NCBI RefSeq assembly: GCF_000731095.1
Contig: NZ_JMTZ01000045.1
Coordinates: 1 to 35,295 of the forward strand
Source: Lysobacter antibioticus
GTDB lineage: Bacteria > Pseudomonadota > Gammaproteobacteria > Xanthomonadales > Xanthomonadaceae
Reading direction: 5' to 3'
Length of the DNA stretch: 35,295 bases
The notes under the pieces are model-generated. The model was not told where the DNA came from, did not search any database, and was given only the letters and a program-made list of their open reading frames with translations. Shown one piece after another: positions 6,938 through 20,840 of this stretch. The position numbers and the translations under genes are program-made. Within the stretch, counting starts at the first letter, position 1. The number at the start of each line of letters is the position of its first letter.

Positions 6938-6972
6938 CTGGCCTGTCGCGGAAAAACCGCCAGGACCCAGGC

Positions 6973-7491
6973 ATGAACCAACACGATCCTTATTCCGAAC
7001 TCAACCCGGCGGCCCAGGACGAGGTCCCGGGCTCCTCCGAGGCGTCCGAAGTCGAGGCGCTGCGCGCCGAGCTCAGCAAGCTGCGCGAAGACACGCTGCG
7101 CGAACGCGCCGAACTCGACAACCAGCGCAAGCGCGTGTCGCGCGACGTCGAGATGGCGCGCAAGTTCGCCAACGAGCGCCTGCTCGGCGACCTGCTGCCG
7201 GTGATCGACAGCCTCGAGGCCGGCCTGGCCGTGGCCGGCGACGACGCCAGCGCCCTGCGCCAGGGCATGGAACTGACCCTGCGCCAGCTGCTCAAGGTCG
7301 CCGGCGACAACGGCCTGGTCGCGGTCGACCCGGCCGGCCAGCCGTTCAATCCCGAGCATCACCAGGCCATGAGCATGGTGCCGGCGCCGGGTGTGGCGCC
7401 GAACCACGTGGTCCAGGTCTACCAGAAGGGCTGGCTGCTCAACGAGCGCCTGCTGCGTCCGGCGCTGGTGGTGGTCGCCCAGGACGCCTGA
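6973..7491 (+). CDS. grpE: nucleotide exchange factor GrpE
   Basis: GrpE releases ADP from DnaK. The 172-residue product has an acidic, disordered start, a long N-terminal helix ([41 protein letters not shown]), the four-helix dimer region ([16 protein letters not shown]) and the C-terminal beta domain with [16 protein letters not shown] and the end [23 protein letters not shown] is the family signature. The ATG at 6973 lies downstream of the sigma-32 promoter; the longer open frame from 6844 would begin upstream of that promoter and is rejected. A weak CAGGA (6961-6965) is the only ribosome-binding candidate. dnaK follows after 228 bases and has its own promoter. Confidence 0.96.
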   Translation: MNQHDPYSELNPAAQDEVPGSSEASEVEALRAELSKLREDTLRERAELDNQRKRVSRDVEMARKFANERLLGDLLPVIDSLEAGLAVAGDDASALRQGMELTLRQLLKVAGDNGLVAVDPAGQPFNPEHHQAMSMVPAPGVAPNHVVQVYQKGWLLNERLLRPALVVVAQDA

Positions 7492-7543
7492 ACGATCCCG
7501 GGACGGTCCCGGCCGCGGCTCGCCGCGGTCGCGAAACCGAAGC

Positions 7544-7566
7544 GGGGGGCGGCGCGAGCCGCGAAC
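7544..7566. repeat. degenerate REP-like copy between grpE and dnaK
   Basis: The segment carries GCGGCGCGAGCCGCGAAC, close to the right half of the GTAGGAGCGGCG element, but its left part has decayed to AGCGGGGGGC. It lies upstream of the dnaK promoter. Confidence 0.5.
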
Positions 7567-7617
7567 GGACGTTCTGGGAAGGGCCGGGACGGACGTCACG
7601 AGGGCGGGGCACGGGCG

Positions 7618-7646
7618 CTTGAACTGCCCGGCACCTAGCCCCAAAT
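7618..7646 (+). promoter_or_regulatory. sigma-32 heat-shock promoter of dnaK
   Basis: CTTGAA (7618-7623), a 15-bp spacer and CCCCAAAT (7639-7646) match the RpoH consensus with one change (A for T at the sixth base of CCCCATNT). Transcription would begin near 7653, giving a leader of about 67 bases to the dnaK ATG. It provides a separate heat-shock input from that of grpE. Confidence 0.8.
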
Positions 7647-7719
7647 AACGAACATCGGCGGCACGGCGCACAGCGCGGACCGCCCCAACTATTCAAGCAT
7701 TCGAGAGGGAGCACTACGT

Positions 7720-9636
<1,917 letters not shown>

Positions 9637-9951
9637 GCCGGGAATCGGGAATGGGGAATCGGGAATGGGCTTTCGCCATCGCGGCGATTTGCGTCCAAAG
9701 GCCCGGTTCCCCGTTCTCGTATCCGCAACGCGGCAGTGGCCGATGCGTTGGTGTTTCGATCGTCGTCCCGGCGCAGGCGGGGACCCAGGGCTTCAGCGGG
9801 GTATGGTGCTGAAGTCTCTGGATGTTCGGCTGCCGCTGAAGAGCGGCAGAGCCCGCCTTCGCGGGAATGACGGCCGAAAGGTTCACACCCTCGCAGCGGC
9901 CACCGCTTTTGATTTGACGATTCCCGATTCTCGACTCCCGATTCCCAGCCC
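9637..9951. repeat. nested inverted-repeat element between dnaK and dnaJ
   Basis: The whole spacer is built as concentric inverted repeats. The outermost pair is two GGGAATC-family blocks, 9640-9668 and, in opposite orientation, 9918-9948. Inside are CGTCGTCCCGGCGCAGGCGG (from 9761) and its diverged inverse GCCCGCCTTCGCGGGAATGACGG (9851-9873). At the centre CTTCAGCGG (9791-9799) pairs with CCGCTGAAG (9833-9841). If transcribed, dnaK-dnaJ mRNA would fold here into a long imperfect hairpin. No coding potential and no promoter consensus were recognised in it. Confidence 0.75.
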
Positions 9952-11085
9952 ATGAGCAAACGCGACTATTACGAAGTGCTGGGCGTTGCGCGCAACGCCG
10001 GCGACGACGACCTCAAGAAGGCTTATCGCCGCTGCGCGATGAAACACCATCCGGACCGTAATCCGGGCGACGCGGCCGCCGAGGCCGCGTTCAAGGAATG
10101 CAAGGAGGCCTACGAGGTCCTGGCCGACGCCAACAAGCGCCGCGCCTACGACCAACACGGCCATGCCGCGTTCGAACACGGCATGGGCGGCGGAGGCGGC
10201 GGCCCCGGCTACGCCGATATGGGCGACATTTTCGGCGACATTTTCGGCAACATCTTCGGTGGCGGCGGAGGCGGCGGTTCGCGCGCGCCGCGTCGCGGCG
10301 CCGACATCGGCTACGTGATGGAGCTGTCGCTGGAAGAGGCGGTCGGCGGGATCGAGAAACAAATCGAAATCCCGACCCTCGACGCCTGCGACACCTGCGA
10401 AGGCAGCGGTTCGGCCGACGGCAAGGTCGAGAACTGCACGACCTGCGGCGGCCGCGGCCAGGTGCGTTTCCAGCGCGGCATCTTCTCGATGCAGCAGACC
10501 TGCCCGCATTGCAACGGCCGCGGCCAGAGCATCGCGAACCCCTGCGGCGACTGTCACGGGCAAGGCCGGGTCGAACGCACCAAGACCCTGTCGGTGAAGA
10601 TTCCGGCCGGCGTCGACAACGGCGACCGCATCCGCCTGACCGGCGAAGGCGAGGCCGGCCCGACCGGTTCGCCGCCGGGCGACCTGTACGTGGAAGTGCG
10701 CGTGCGCGAGCACGAGATCTTCCAGCGCGACGGCGACGACCTGCATTGCGAAGTGCCGATCCGTATCTCGCAGGCCGCGCTGGGCGACACCATCCGGGTG
10801 CCGACGCTCGGTGGCGAAGTGGAGCTGCGCATTCCGGGCGAAACCCAGAGCGGCAAGCTGTTCCGTCTGCGCGACAAGGGCGTCAAGTCGGTGCGCAGCC
10901 GCAAGCCGGGCGATCTGTACTGTCGCGCCGTGGTCGAGACGCCGGTCAATCTGACCCCCGAGCAGCGCGAGCTGCTGGAGAAGTTCGAGGCTACGTTCGT
11001 GGGTGAGGGGGCGCGAAAGCACTCGCCACGGTCCTCCACCTTTCTCGACGGGGTCAAAGGGTTCTGGGACCGCATGACGTCCTGA
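9952..11085 (+). CDS. dnaJ: chaperone DnaJ (Hsp40)
   Basis: DnaJ delivers unfolded proteins to DnaK and stimulates its ATPase. The 377-residue product has a J domain at residues 1-70 with HPD at 33-35, a Gly/Phe linker ([33 protein letters not shown]), four zinc-binding repeats ([32 protein letters not shown]) and two C-terminal beta domains ([22 protein letters not shown]). All four CxxCxGxG units are intact. The ATG at 9952 starts the J domain directly. There is no Shine-Dalgarno sequence before it; the preceding bases belong to a GATTCCC repeat, so translation may depend on RNA structure or on dnaK read-through. A strong terminator follows at 11114. Confidence 0.98.
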   Translation: MSKRDYYEVLGVARNAGDDDLKKAYRRCAMKHHPDRNPGDAAAEAAFKECKEAYEVLADANKRRAYDQHGHAAFEHGMGGGGGGPGYADMGDIFGDIFGNIFGGGGGGGSRAPRRGADIGYVMELSLEEAVGGIEKQIEIPTLDACDTCEGSGSADGKVENCTTCGGRGQVRFQRGIFSMQQTCPHCNGRGQSIANPCGDCHGQGRVERTKTLSVKIPAGVDNGDRIRLTGEGEAGPTGSPPGDLYVEVRVREHEIFQRDGDDLHCEVPIRISQAALGDTIRVPTLGGEVELRIPGETQSGKLFRLRDKGVKSVRSRKPGDLYCRAVVETPVNLTPEQRELLEKFEATFVGEGARKHSPRSSTFLDGVKGFWDRMTS

Positions 11086-11113
11086 ATCGCGTCGTATCGA
11101 ATGTGCGTTACGG

Positions 11114-11135
11114 AAAGGGGCTGCGGCCCCTTTTT
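11114..11135 (+). terminator. rho-independent terminator after dnaJ
   Basis: AAAGGGGC (11114-11121), a TGCG loop and GCCCCTTT (11126-11133) form a perfect 8-bp stem with the run TTTTT at 11131-11135. It lies 28 bases past the dnaJ stop codon and closes the heat-shock cluster. Confidence 0.9.
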
Positions 11136-11227
11136 CGTGGGCGCCGTTGTGCAGTGGTGGTCGGCGCGTGAGCTATCGAGGCTTTTTTGTTGTATCCGTG
11201 ACGGTTCCGCAGCGTCGGGTGGTTCGC

Positions 11228-11322
11228 GGTCGCGGCTTGCGCCGCTCCTACCCCGAAAGCGGCGAATGCAAAGGGTAGGAGCGGCGTCCCACGGGGATTT
11301 CCTTCGGTCACAAGCCGCGACC
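11228..11322. repeat. REPIN-like pair with a 24-base internal variant
   Basis: GGTCGCGGCTTGCGCCGCTCCTACC occupies 11228-11252 and faces GGTAGGAGCGGCG at 11274-11286 across a 21-nt loop that resembles the loop of the 1-60 element (CCGAAAGCGGCGA here, CCAAAGCGGCGA there). In the right arm the element is split by 24 bases (11287-11310) before CAAGCCGCGACC at 11311-11322. The rest of 11136-11553 shows no convincing gene. Confidence 0.75.
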
Positions 11323-11553
11323 GCGGGGCTCCCGTCGCAGCGTCGTTTGCATCTGTCCGCACATAGCCAACGCGGCACATTGCTAGCGGAGAAAGATCAG
11401 GCCGGGTCGACCGCGCGCGCCTGCGCAATCGGCCGCGCCGCGTCGCGCAACAAAACGCCGACCGATGTGGTAGAACGTTGCCGCGCTGATCGGCGCGGCG
11501 GGATGCCGCGGGCAACCGCCTCTCATACGGAATCAGGGGTAGAAAGGATGCGA

Positions 11554-13482
11554 ATGATTACGCTGCGGCTGTCGGCCGCGATCTGTTTCGTGCTGGGCGC
11601 CGGCGTCGCCGCGGCGCAGACCGCGCCGTCCGCCGAGCAGGCCAAAGCGCCGGCCGGGACCGCGAAGGCCGCCAGCGCCAAATCGGCCAAGGACGAGCCG
11701 CTGCGCAACGAGCGCCTGCACCTGACCTATACGGTCCAGCCGGACGGCGCCTATATCGAACAGCGCGAATCGGCGATTAAAGTGCTGCAGGAGGCCGCGC
11801 TCGAATACGTCAAGCACGAATCGGTCAGCTACAGCGCCAGCATCCAGACGCTGGACATCCTCGAGGCCTACACGCGCAAGGCCGATGGCCGCCGGGTCGA
11901 TGTGCCGAAGTCGAATTTCCAGGTCGAGACCAACGACGGCCGCGAGGGCGGCGGCCCGGCGTTCTCCGACATCGCCACCACCAGCCTGGTGTATCCGGAC
12001 CTGGCGGTCGGCGATACGGTCGTGCTCAGCTACAAGCTGACCGGCAAGAAGCCGATGTTCGAAGGCCATTTCTCCGACATCACCGGCTTCAACAGCGACA
12101 ACTATCAGGGCGATATGCGCATCAAGATCGACGCGCCCGCCGGCATGTGGACCCAGAAGCGCAGCTTCGGCGCGCTCAAGCAGGTGCGCGACGAGACCGT
12201 CGGCGATCGCCAGATCGTCGAATGGTCTTTCCAGAACCTCAACCCCGTCGAAAGCAAGGACAAGAACCGCACGATCTACGATATCGAGCAGTCCACCGGC
12301 TACGCCTATTCGACCTTCCGCACTTACGGCGACATCGCCAAGGCCTACGGCGAACGCGCGCTGCCCAAGGCGGTGCCGACGCCGCGGGTGCGCAAGCTCG
12401 CCGACGAGATCGCCGCCGGCAAGAGTTCGCAGCGCGACGTCGCCCAGGCCTTGTACGAGTGGGTGTCGACCAATATCAACTACGCCGGCAACTGCATCGG
12501 CCTGGGCGCGGTGGTGCCGCGCGATCAGGAGTTCGTGATCGACAACCGCATCGGCGACTGCAAGGACCATGCGACCCTGCTGCAGGCGCTGTTGGCGGCC
12601 AAGGGCATCGAGGCGACCCAGGCGCTGATCAACGCCGGCAACGTCTACAAGCTGCCGAGCGTGCCGGTCGCGTCCAGCGTCAACCACGTCCTGAACTATC
12701 TGCCGGGCCTGGACCTGTACGTCGACGCCACGGCCAAGGGCATCCCGTTCGGCGAATTGCCGATCTCGATCGCCGGCAAGCCGGTGTTGCGCATCGACCG
12801 GCCCGAACTGGCGGCCAAGACGCCCGGCTTCAAGGCCCTGAGCAATCGCCAGCGCGTCAGCACCCAGATCAGCGTGCTCGAAGACGGTTCGATGAAGGGC
12901 AAGGTAGAGGTCGAGCTGGCCGGCGTGCCCGCGATCGCGACCCGGGCCGGGTTGAAGGACCTCAGCGACGCGGACGCCAAGGAACTGGTCAAGAAGGTGT
13001 TCGAGCGCAGCGGCCTCAGCGCCGAAGGGGTGTTCACCCAGGACGATCCCAAGCCGCTGCGCAACGCACATCGCTACAGCGCGACCTTCGATGTCAAACA
13101 GGCATTGCCGGTGCCGGGCGCGTTCCCGCTCGGCCCGGTTTTCTTCAATCCGATGCCGGTCGCGTCGCTGGTCGGCAGCGGTACCGAGGAAGCCCGCGAT
13201 GAGGCCGAGAGCACTTGCACCGGTGGGCGCTCGGAGGAGATCTACCGCATCGAGTTTCCGGCGACGATGAAGGTCATTGCGGTCCCTCCGAATCTCAGCC
13301 TGGAGTCGGGCGGTTCGCGTTATGTCGCGACTTATACGCTCAAGGGCAATGTGCTCGAGGCCAGCCGAGTGATCGAGGACGCAACGGTGGGGCCGGTGTG
13401 CAGCAGCGAATACAGCCGGGCCTACGATGCGTTCACGAAGAAGGTGTTGCCGAACCTGAAGGCCCAGGTGGTTTATCAATAA
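11554..13482 (+). CDS. exported DUF3857 / transglutaminase-like protein
   Basis: The 642-residue product has a Sec signal (MITLRLSAAICFVLGAGVAAA, cleavage likely before Q or T), a DUF3857 beta domain (about residues 45-240) and a transglutaminase-like domain. The latter carries a plausible Cys-His-Asp triad: C336 in IGDCKDHATLL, H378 in SVNHVLNYL and D391 in LYVDATA. The family is periplasmic or envelope-associated; its substrates are unknown, and cross-linking or proteolysis is possible. The ATG at 11554 is preferred because AGAAAGGA (11541-11548) lies 5 bases before it; the ATG at 11548 overlaps that sequence but would also give a signal peptide. The gene separates dnaJ from dapB, which I recall as neighbours in Xanthomonas, so it looks like an insertion. 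It may belong to another envelope function, since no partner gene is adjacent. Confidence 0.88.
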   Translation: MITLRLSAAICFVLGAGVAAAQTAPSAEQAKAPAGTAKAASAKSAKDEPLRNERLHLTYTVQPDGAYIEQRESAIKVLQEAALEYVKHESVSYSASIQTLDILEAYTRKADGRRVDVPKSNFQVETNDGREGGGPAFSDIATTSLVYPDLAVGDTVVLSYKLTGKKPMFEGHFSDITGFNSDNYQGDMRIKIDAPAGMWTQKRSFGALKQVRDETVGDRQIVEWSFQNLNPVESKDKNRTIYDIEQSTGYAYSTFRTYGDIAKAYGERALPKAVPTPRVRKLADEIAAGKSSQRDVAQALYEWVSTNINYAGNCIGLGAVVPRDQEFVIDNRIGDCKDHATLLQALLAAKGIEATQALINAGNVYKLPSVPVASSVNHVLNYLPGLDLYVDATAKGIPFGELPISIAGKPVLRIDRPELAAKTPGFKALSNRQRVSTQISVLEDGSMKGKVEVELAGVPAIATRAGLKDLSDADAKELVKKVFERSGLSAEGVFTQDDPKPLRNAHRYSATFDVKQALPVPGAFPLGPVFFNPMPVASLVGSGTEEARDEAESTCTGGRSEEIYRIEFPATMKVIAVPPNLSLESGGSRYVATYTLKGNVLEASRVIEDATVGPVCSSEYSRAYDAFTKKVLPNLKAQVVYQ

Positions 13483-13534
13483 CCCCGGCCGCCCGCCCGG
13501 AGCGGCCGAATGCGGCCGAACCGGCGAAGGAACC

Positions 13535-13556
13535 GTCGCGGCGGGAATGCCGCGAC
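13535..13556 (+). terminator. hairpin downstream of the DUF3857 gene
   Basis: GTCGCGGC and GCCGCGAC form a perfect 8-bp stem around GGGAAT, 53 bases past the stop codon. There is no T-run, so if it terminates transcription it does so without the classical tail. Confidence 0.3.
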
Positions 13557-13591
13557 GAGTTCCGCCAGGCGATTCGATCGAACGGTTTAGC

Positions 13592-13621
13592 TTGTCGCCG
13601 GGGGCGCGCAGCCGCTAGCCT
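13592..13621 (+). promoter_or_regulatory. candidate promoter of dapB, leaderless
   Basis: TTGTCG (13592-13597), an 18-bp spacer and TAGCCT (13616-13621) end 6 bases before the dapB ATG at 13628, so the predicted first transcribed base is the A of that ATG. No ribosome-binding site is present. Confidence 0.4.
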
Positions 13622-13627
13622 GCGCGC

Positions 13628-14365
13628 ATGAGCGAACACACCAAATCCCCGGTCCGTCTCCTGATCCACGGCGCCTCCGGGCGCATGGGCCAGGCCCTGT
13701 TGCGTCTGGCCGCCGAGCGAGCGGACTTGAGCGTGGTCGCGGCGTACTCGCGTTCGCAGCCGCCGCAGCGGGTCATCGACGGGGTGCCGCATTTCGCCGT
13801 CGGCGAGTTGTCGGGGGCGCCGGAGTTCGACGTCGCCATCGATTTCAGCCTGCCGCAGGGCTTCGACCCGGTGCTGGCCTTGTGCGCCGCACGCGGCAAG
13901 GCGCTGGTGTCGGGCACCACCGGGCTCAGTTCGGTGCAGAACGCAGCGATCAACGACGCCGCCAACGGCATCGCCGTGGTCTGGGCGGCGAACTACAGCC
14001 TCGGCGTAGCGGTGCTGACCGAGCTGGTGCGCCGCGCCGCCGCAGCCTTGCCGGGCTGGGACTGCGACGTGGTCGAGGCCCATCACACCCGCAAGCTCGA
14101 TGCGCCTTCCGGCACCGCCTTGCACCTCGGTGCCGCCGCGGCGATCGGCCGCGGCGAAGAGCCGCATTACGCCAGCCTGCGCGCCGGCGACATCGTCGGC
14201 GAGCACACGGTCCAGTTCGCCGCGGCCGGCGAGCGCCTGGAGTTGATCCACCGCGCCACCAATCGCGACATCTTCGCTCGCGGCGCGCTCGAAGCCGCAC
14301 TGCGCGTCGCCCACCAGGCGCCGGGGCGCTACGGGCTGGCCGAGCTGATGTTTCCGAATCTGTGA
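13628..14365 (+). CDS. dapB: 4-hydroxy-tetrahydrodipicolinate reductase DapB
   Basis: DapB reduces the dehydrated product of DapA to tetrahydrodipicolinate with NAD(P)H, on the route to meso-diaminopimelate and lysine. The 245-residue product has the nucleotide-binding loop GASGRMG at residues 15-21, the SGTTGLS segment near 95, AANYSLGVAVLTELV, and the catalytic signature EAHHTRKLDAPSGTA (H152, H153, K156). The end GRYGLAELMF matches the family. It is somewhat shorter than the 273-residue E. coli enzyme, mainly in loops, as in other xanthomonads. The ATG at 13628 begins just before the Rossmann fold and a possible promoter ends 6 bases upstream. Lysine-riboswitch structure was not seen. Confidence 0.96.
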   Translation: MSEHTKSPVRLLIHGASGRMGQALLRLAAERADLSVVAAYSRSQPPQRVIDGVPHFAVGELSGAPEFDVAIDFSLPQGFDPVLALCAARGKALVSGTTGLSSVQNAAINDAANGIAVVWAANYSLGVAVLTELVRRAAAALPGWDCDVVEAHHTRKLDAPSGTALHLGAAAAIGRGEEPHYASLRAGDIVGEHTVQFAAAGERLELIHRATNRDIFARGALEAALRVAHQAPGRYGLAELMFPNL

Positions 14366-14479
14366 TCGCCGGCGCGAACGGCAGCGTGCGCGGGCACGCC
14401 TGAGCCGAGCCGGGCGTTCGCGCTTGGGCCAGATTGAGACCGCCGCGACCTGCGGCGCCCACTCTGGAGAGAGAGACCC

Positions 14480-15445
14480 ATGCCTAACCACCGGATGTTC
14501 GCGGCCACCGCGGCGTTGTCGTTGTTTGCATCGCCAGCGCTGGCTCAACAAGCGTTGGCCCAACAGGCCCCCGAACCGGGCGCGACCGAGACGGTCGTGG
14601 CCACCGCGAACGGTTACAGCCGCCAGCCGCTGATCAAGATCCAGGACGCTCAGGGCTTCGTCCGCGACGGCCTGCGCTGCGGTGCGCCGCAATCGACCCC
14701 GCAACGCCGCCAACAGGTCGAAAGCCGCCTGCGGCAGTTCCGCCAATCCTCGCCGGTGCGCTTCGGCGCCAGCGTGGCCGTCGCGGCCAGCAAGACCGTG
14801 CCGGTCTGGTTCCATGTGGTCACCCGCACCGACAACACCGGCAACGTCACCGATGCGCGCATCCAGCAGCAGATGCAGGTGCTCAACGCGGCCTACGCCG
14901 GGCGCGGTTTCCAGTTCACCCTGGCCGGCGTCACCCGCACCAAGAACAACAGCTGGTACGGCAACTGCCTCAGCAACGAGATGAAGATGAAGAACGCGCT
15001 GGCGGTGAACCCGGCGCGCAATCTGAACATCTACACCTGCACCCCGGGCAGCTACCTGGGCTATGCCTACGTGCCCGACACCTATCCCGAAGCGTCCAAG
15101 CGCCACGGCGTGGTGGCCCTGCATTCCTCGCTGCCGGGCGGCGCCTCGACCAACTACAACGAAGGCGACACGGTGACCCACGAGGTCGGCCATCACCTCG
15201 GCCTGGAGCACACCTTCGAGAACGGTTGCAGCGCGCCCGGCGACTACATCGCCGACACCCCGCCGCAGGCCAGCCCGACCTCGGGCTGCCCGGTCGGCCG
15301 CGACAGCTGCGCCGGCGGCGGGCTGGACCCGATCCGCAACTTCATGGACTACAGCTACGACTCGTGCATGAACACGTTTTCGGACGACCAAAGCATCCGC
15401 ATGCAGGACATGACCGCGACCTACAAGCCGTCGCTGGGAACCTGA
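14480..15445 (+). CDS. secreted zinc metalloprotease, M43 (pappalysin) family
   Basis: The 321-residue product is a preproprotein with a Sec signal (MPNHRMFAATAALSLFASPALAQ), a propeptide-like segment to about residue 100, and a metzincin catalytic domain. The extended zinc motif HEVGHHLGLEH is at 234-244, with the Met-turn near NFMDY (287-291). At least six cysteines in the catalytic domain (163, 187, 250, 270, 277, 296) suggest disulfides, fitting an extracellular enzyme. The GLRCG segment at 64-68 could be a cysteine switch that blocks the zinc before activation; that is inference. GGAGAGAGAG (14465-14474) is a strong ribosome-binding site. The gene lies between dapB and carA, not as part of their pathway, and a strong hairpin follows. 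Lysobacter is rich in secreted lytic proteases, which this fits. Confidence 0.93.
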   Translation: MPNHRMFAATAALSLFASPALAQQALAQQAPEPGATETVVATANGYSRQPLIKIQDAQGFVRDGLRCGAPQSTPQRRQQVESRLRQFRQSSPVRFGASVAVAASKTVPVWFHVVTRTDNTGNVTDARIQQQMQVLNAAYAGRGFQFTLAGVTRTKNNSWYGNCLSNEMKMKNALAVNPARNLNIYTCTPGSYLGYAYVPDTYPEASKRHGVVALHSSLPGGASTNYNEGDTVTHEVGHHLGLEHTFENGCSAPGDYIADTPPQASPTSGCPVGRDSCAGGGLDPIRNFMDYSYDSCMNTFSDDQSIRMQDMTATYKPSLGT

Positions 15446-15454
15446 GCCCGGGCA

Positions 15455-15480
15455 GCGCGGCGGCCTCGAGGCCGTCGCGC
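15455..15480 (+). terminator. strong GC hairpin after the metalloprotease gene
   Basis: GCGCGGCGGCC (15455-15465) and GGCCGTCGCGC (15470-15480) form an 11-bp stem with one G-U pair and a TCGA loop, starting 9 bases after the stop codon. No T-run follows, so it may be a terminator of the tail-less kind or an mRNA-stabilising end. Confidence 0.45.
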
Positions 15481-15645
15481 CAGCCTCGGACAGGCCTGCC
15501 GGGGCCGGCGGAGCGGGGCGCCCAGGCTTTGTTCAGGCAGTTGCATAGGGTTGGAAGCGCTGCAATCGCGATAAATCAGCGGCGAATGTGTCGTGCCGGC
15601 ACTGCCTGAACGGGCCTGGCCGCTGCGATCGGGGCAAATTTTAGC

Positions 15646-15674
15646 TGGCTTCCGGAGCTCATCGCCGCTAGAAT
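15646..15674 (+). promoter_or_regulatory. weak promoter candidate for carA
   Basis: TAGAAT (15669-15674) is a good -10; the hexamer 17 bp upstream, TGGCTT (15646-15651), is poor. A start near 15681 would leave a leader of about 114 bases. No PyrR or ArgR site could be recognised. Confidence 0.3.
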
Positions 15675-15794
15675 TCCGGCTCGCCTGAATCCCGAACGCC
15701 GGACCGGTCCCGCACCGCGTCCGCGCTTTGCTGCAAGTCGGTTTTGCCGATGTCGCGCACGGGATCAGATCCTTCGGCAGCCAAGGCGACCCCC

Positions 15795-16921
<1,127 letters not shown>

Positions 16922-16922
<1 letters not shown>

Positions 16923-17368
16923 TGAGCGCAGCGCCGGCCCAGCCGCCGCGCCGACGCCGCTGGCGTCTGCGTGCGTTGGCGGTGCTGGCCGCGCTCGCCG
17001 CGTATCCCGCTTTCGTGATGATCGCGGTGTACGCGCAGTGGTTCGCCGCAGCGCTGCCGGGCGGACGCAACGGCCCGGCCGATGCGTACCGCCATAGCCT
17101 CGCCAGCGCGATCGTCGCTTACACCTTGTCGCCGCGCTGCGTCGATTGGGTGACCGCGGTGATGGAGCGGGGCGGCCAAGGCAACCCGAGCCGGGCGATG
17201 GATGCCCACAACAACCGGATCGGCGCGCGCCTCGGCGCCGCCGCCCCGACCTGGACCGCGATGCAGCGCGAAGTTCGCGCCGCGGTCGACCATGGGGCGA
17301 TCGATGCACGATCGCCCGAGCAGATCACCTGGCGCGCGCCCGACGCGTGGCAGGACCGACTTTACTGA
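16922..17368 (+). CDS. small membrane-anchored protein between carA and carB (DUF6973-like)
   Basis: This 148-residue product starts with a basic stretch ([11 protein letters not shown]) and one hydrophobic segment ([21 protein letters not shown], about residues 18-38), so it is probably anchored in the inner membrane or exported. The rest carries [14 protein letters not shown] and, 30 residues later, [15 protein letters not shown]-x-R-H motif followed by D-x-x-N-N-x-x-G resembles the DUF6973 type of domain, from memory only. Function is unknown. Its ATG overlaps the carA stop (ATGA) and its own stop overlaps the carB ribosome-binding site GAGGA (17367-17371), so it sits inside one tightly coupled carAB operon. 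Other carAB operons, for example in Pseudomonas, also have an extra gene here. Nothing links it directly to carbamoyl phosphate. Confidence 0.78.
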
Positions 17369-17375
17369 GGACGAC

Positions 17376-20627
<3,252 letters not shown>

Positions 20628-20649
20628 TCGGCCGCGGACCATCCGAATG

Positions 20650-20677
20650 AGCGGGCCCTGCGCTGGCCGGGCCCGCT
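20650..20677 (+). terminator. hairpin after carB
   Basis: AGCGGGCCC (20650-20658) pairs perfectly with GGGCCCGCT (20669-20677) across a 10-nt loop, 22 bases past the carB stop. The tail TTGCCCCTTTC is only partly T-rich. Confidence 0.5.
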
Positions 20678-20759
20678 TGCCCCTTTCCCGCCTCGAGCGG
20701 GGCAGGGGACGCCCTCTCCCGCTTGCTGCCGCTCCGGAACCCGGCGCCCCGTCACAAGG

Positions 20760-20788
20760 GTGTCAAGCGCGCGCGTTCCCGGCACAAT
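20760..20788 (+). promoter_or_regulatory. sigma-70-like promoter candidate for greA
   Basis: GTGTCA (20760-20765), a 17-bp spacer and CACAAT (20783-20788) each match 4 of 6 consensus bases. Transcription would start near 20795, about 46 bases before the greA ATG. Confidence 0.4.
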
Positions 20789-20840
20789 GGGTCAACAATC
20801 AACTCGATCGGCCGGGACAGCCCGGTATGAGGAAGCTGGA

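Larger units (their letters stand above)
15446..15794 (+). other. non-coding region upstream of carA
   Basis: This 349-base stretch contains the hairpin at 15455-15480 and a long-range inverted repeat, GTTCAGGCAGTTGC (15531-15544) against GCACTGCCTGAAC (15599-15611), with a 54-base loop. A weak carA promoter candidate (15646-15674) and the 10-bp palindrome GGACCGGTCC (15701-15710) in the presumed leader follow. An in-frame ATG at 15750 extends carA but has no family similarity. No separate gene is seen. Confidence 0.6.

Noticed and set aside
11533-15391. Long minus-strand frames opposite the DUF3857, dapB and metalloprotease genes
   Set aside because: They cross three well-supported plus-strand genes and consist of shadow composition only.
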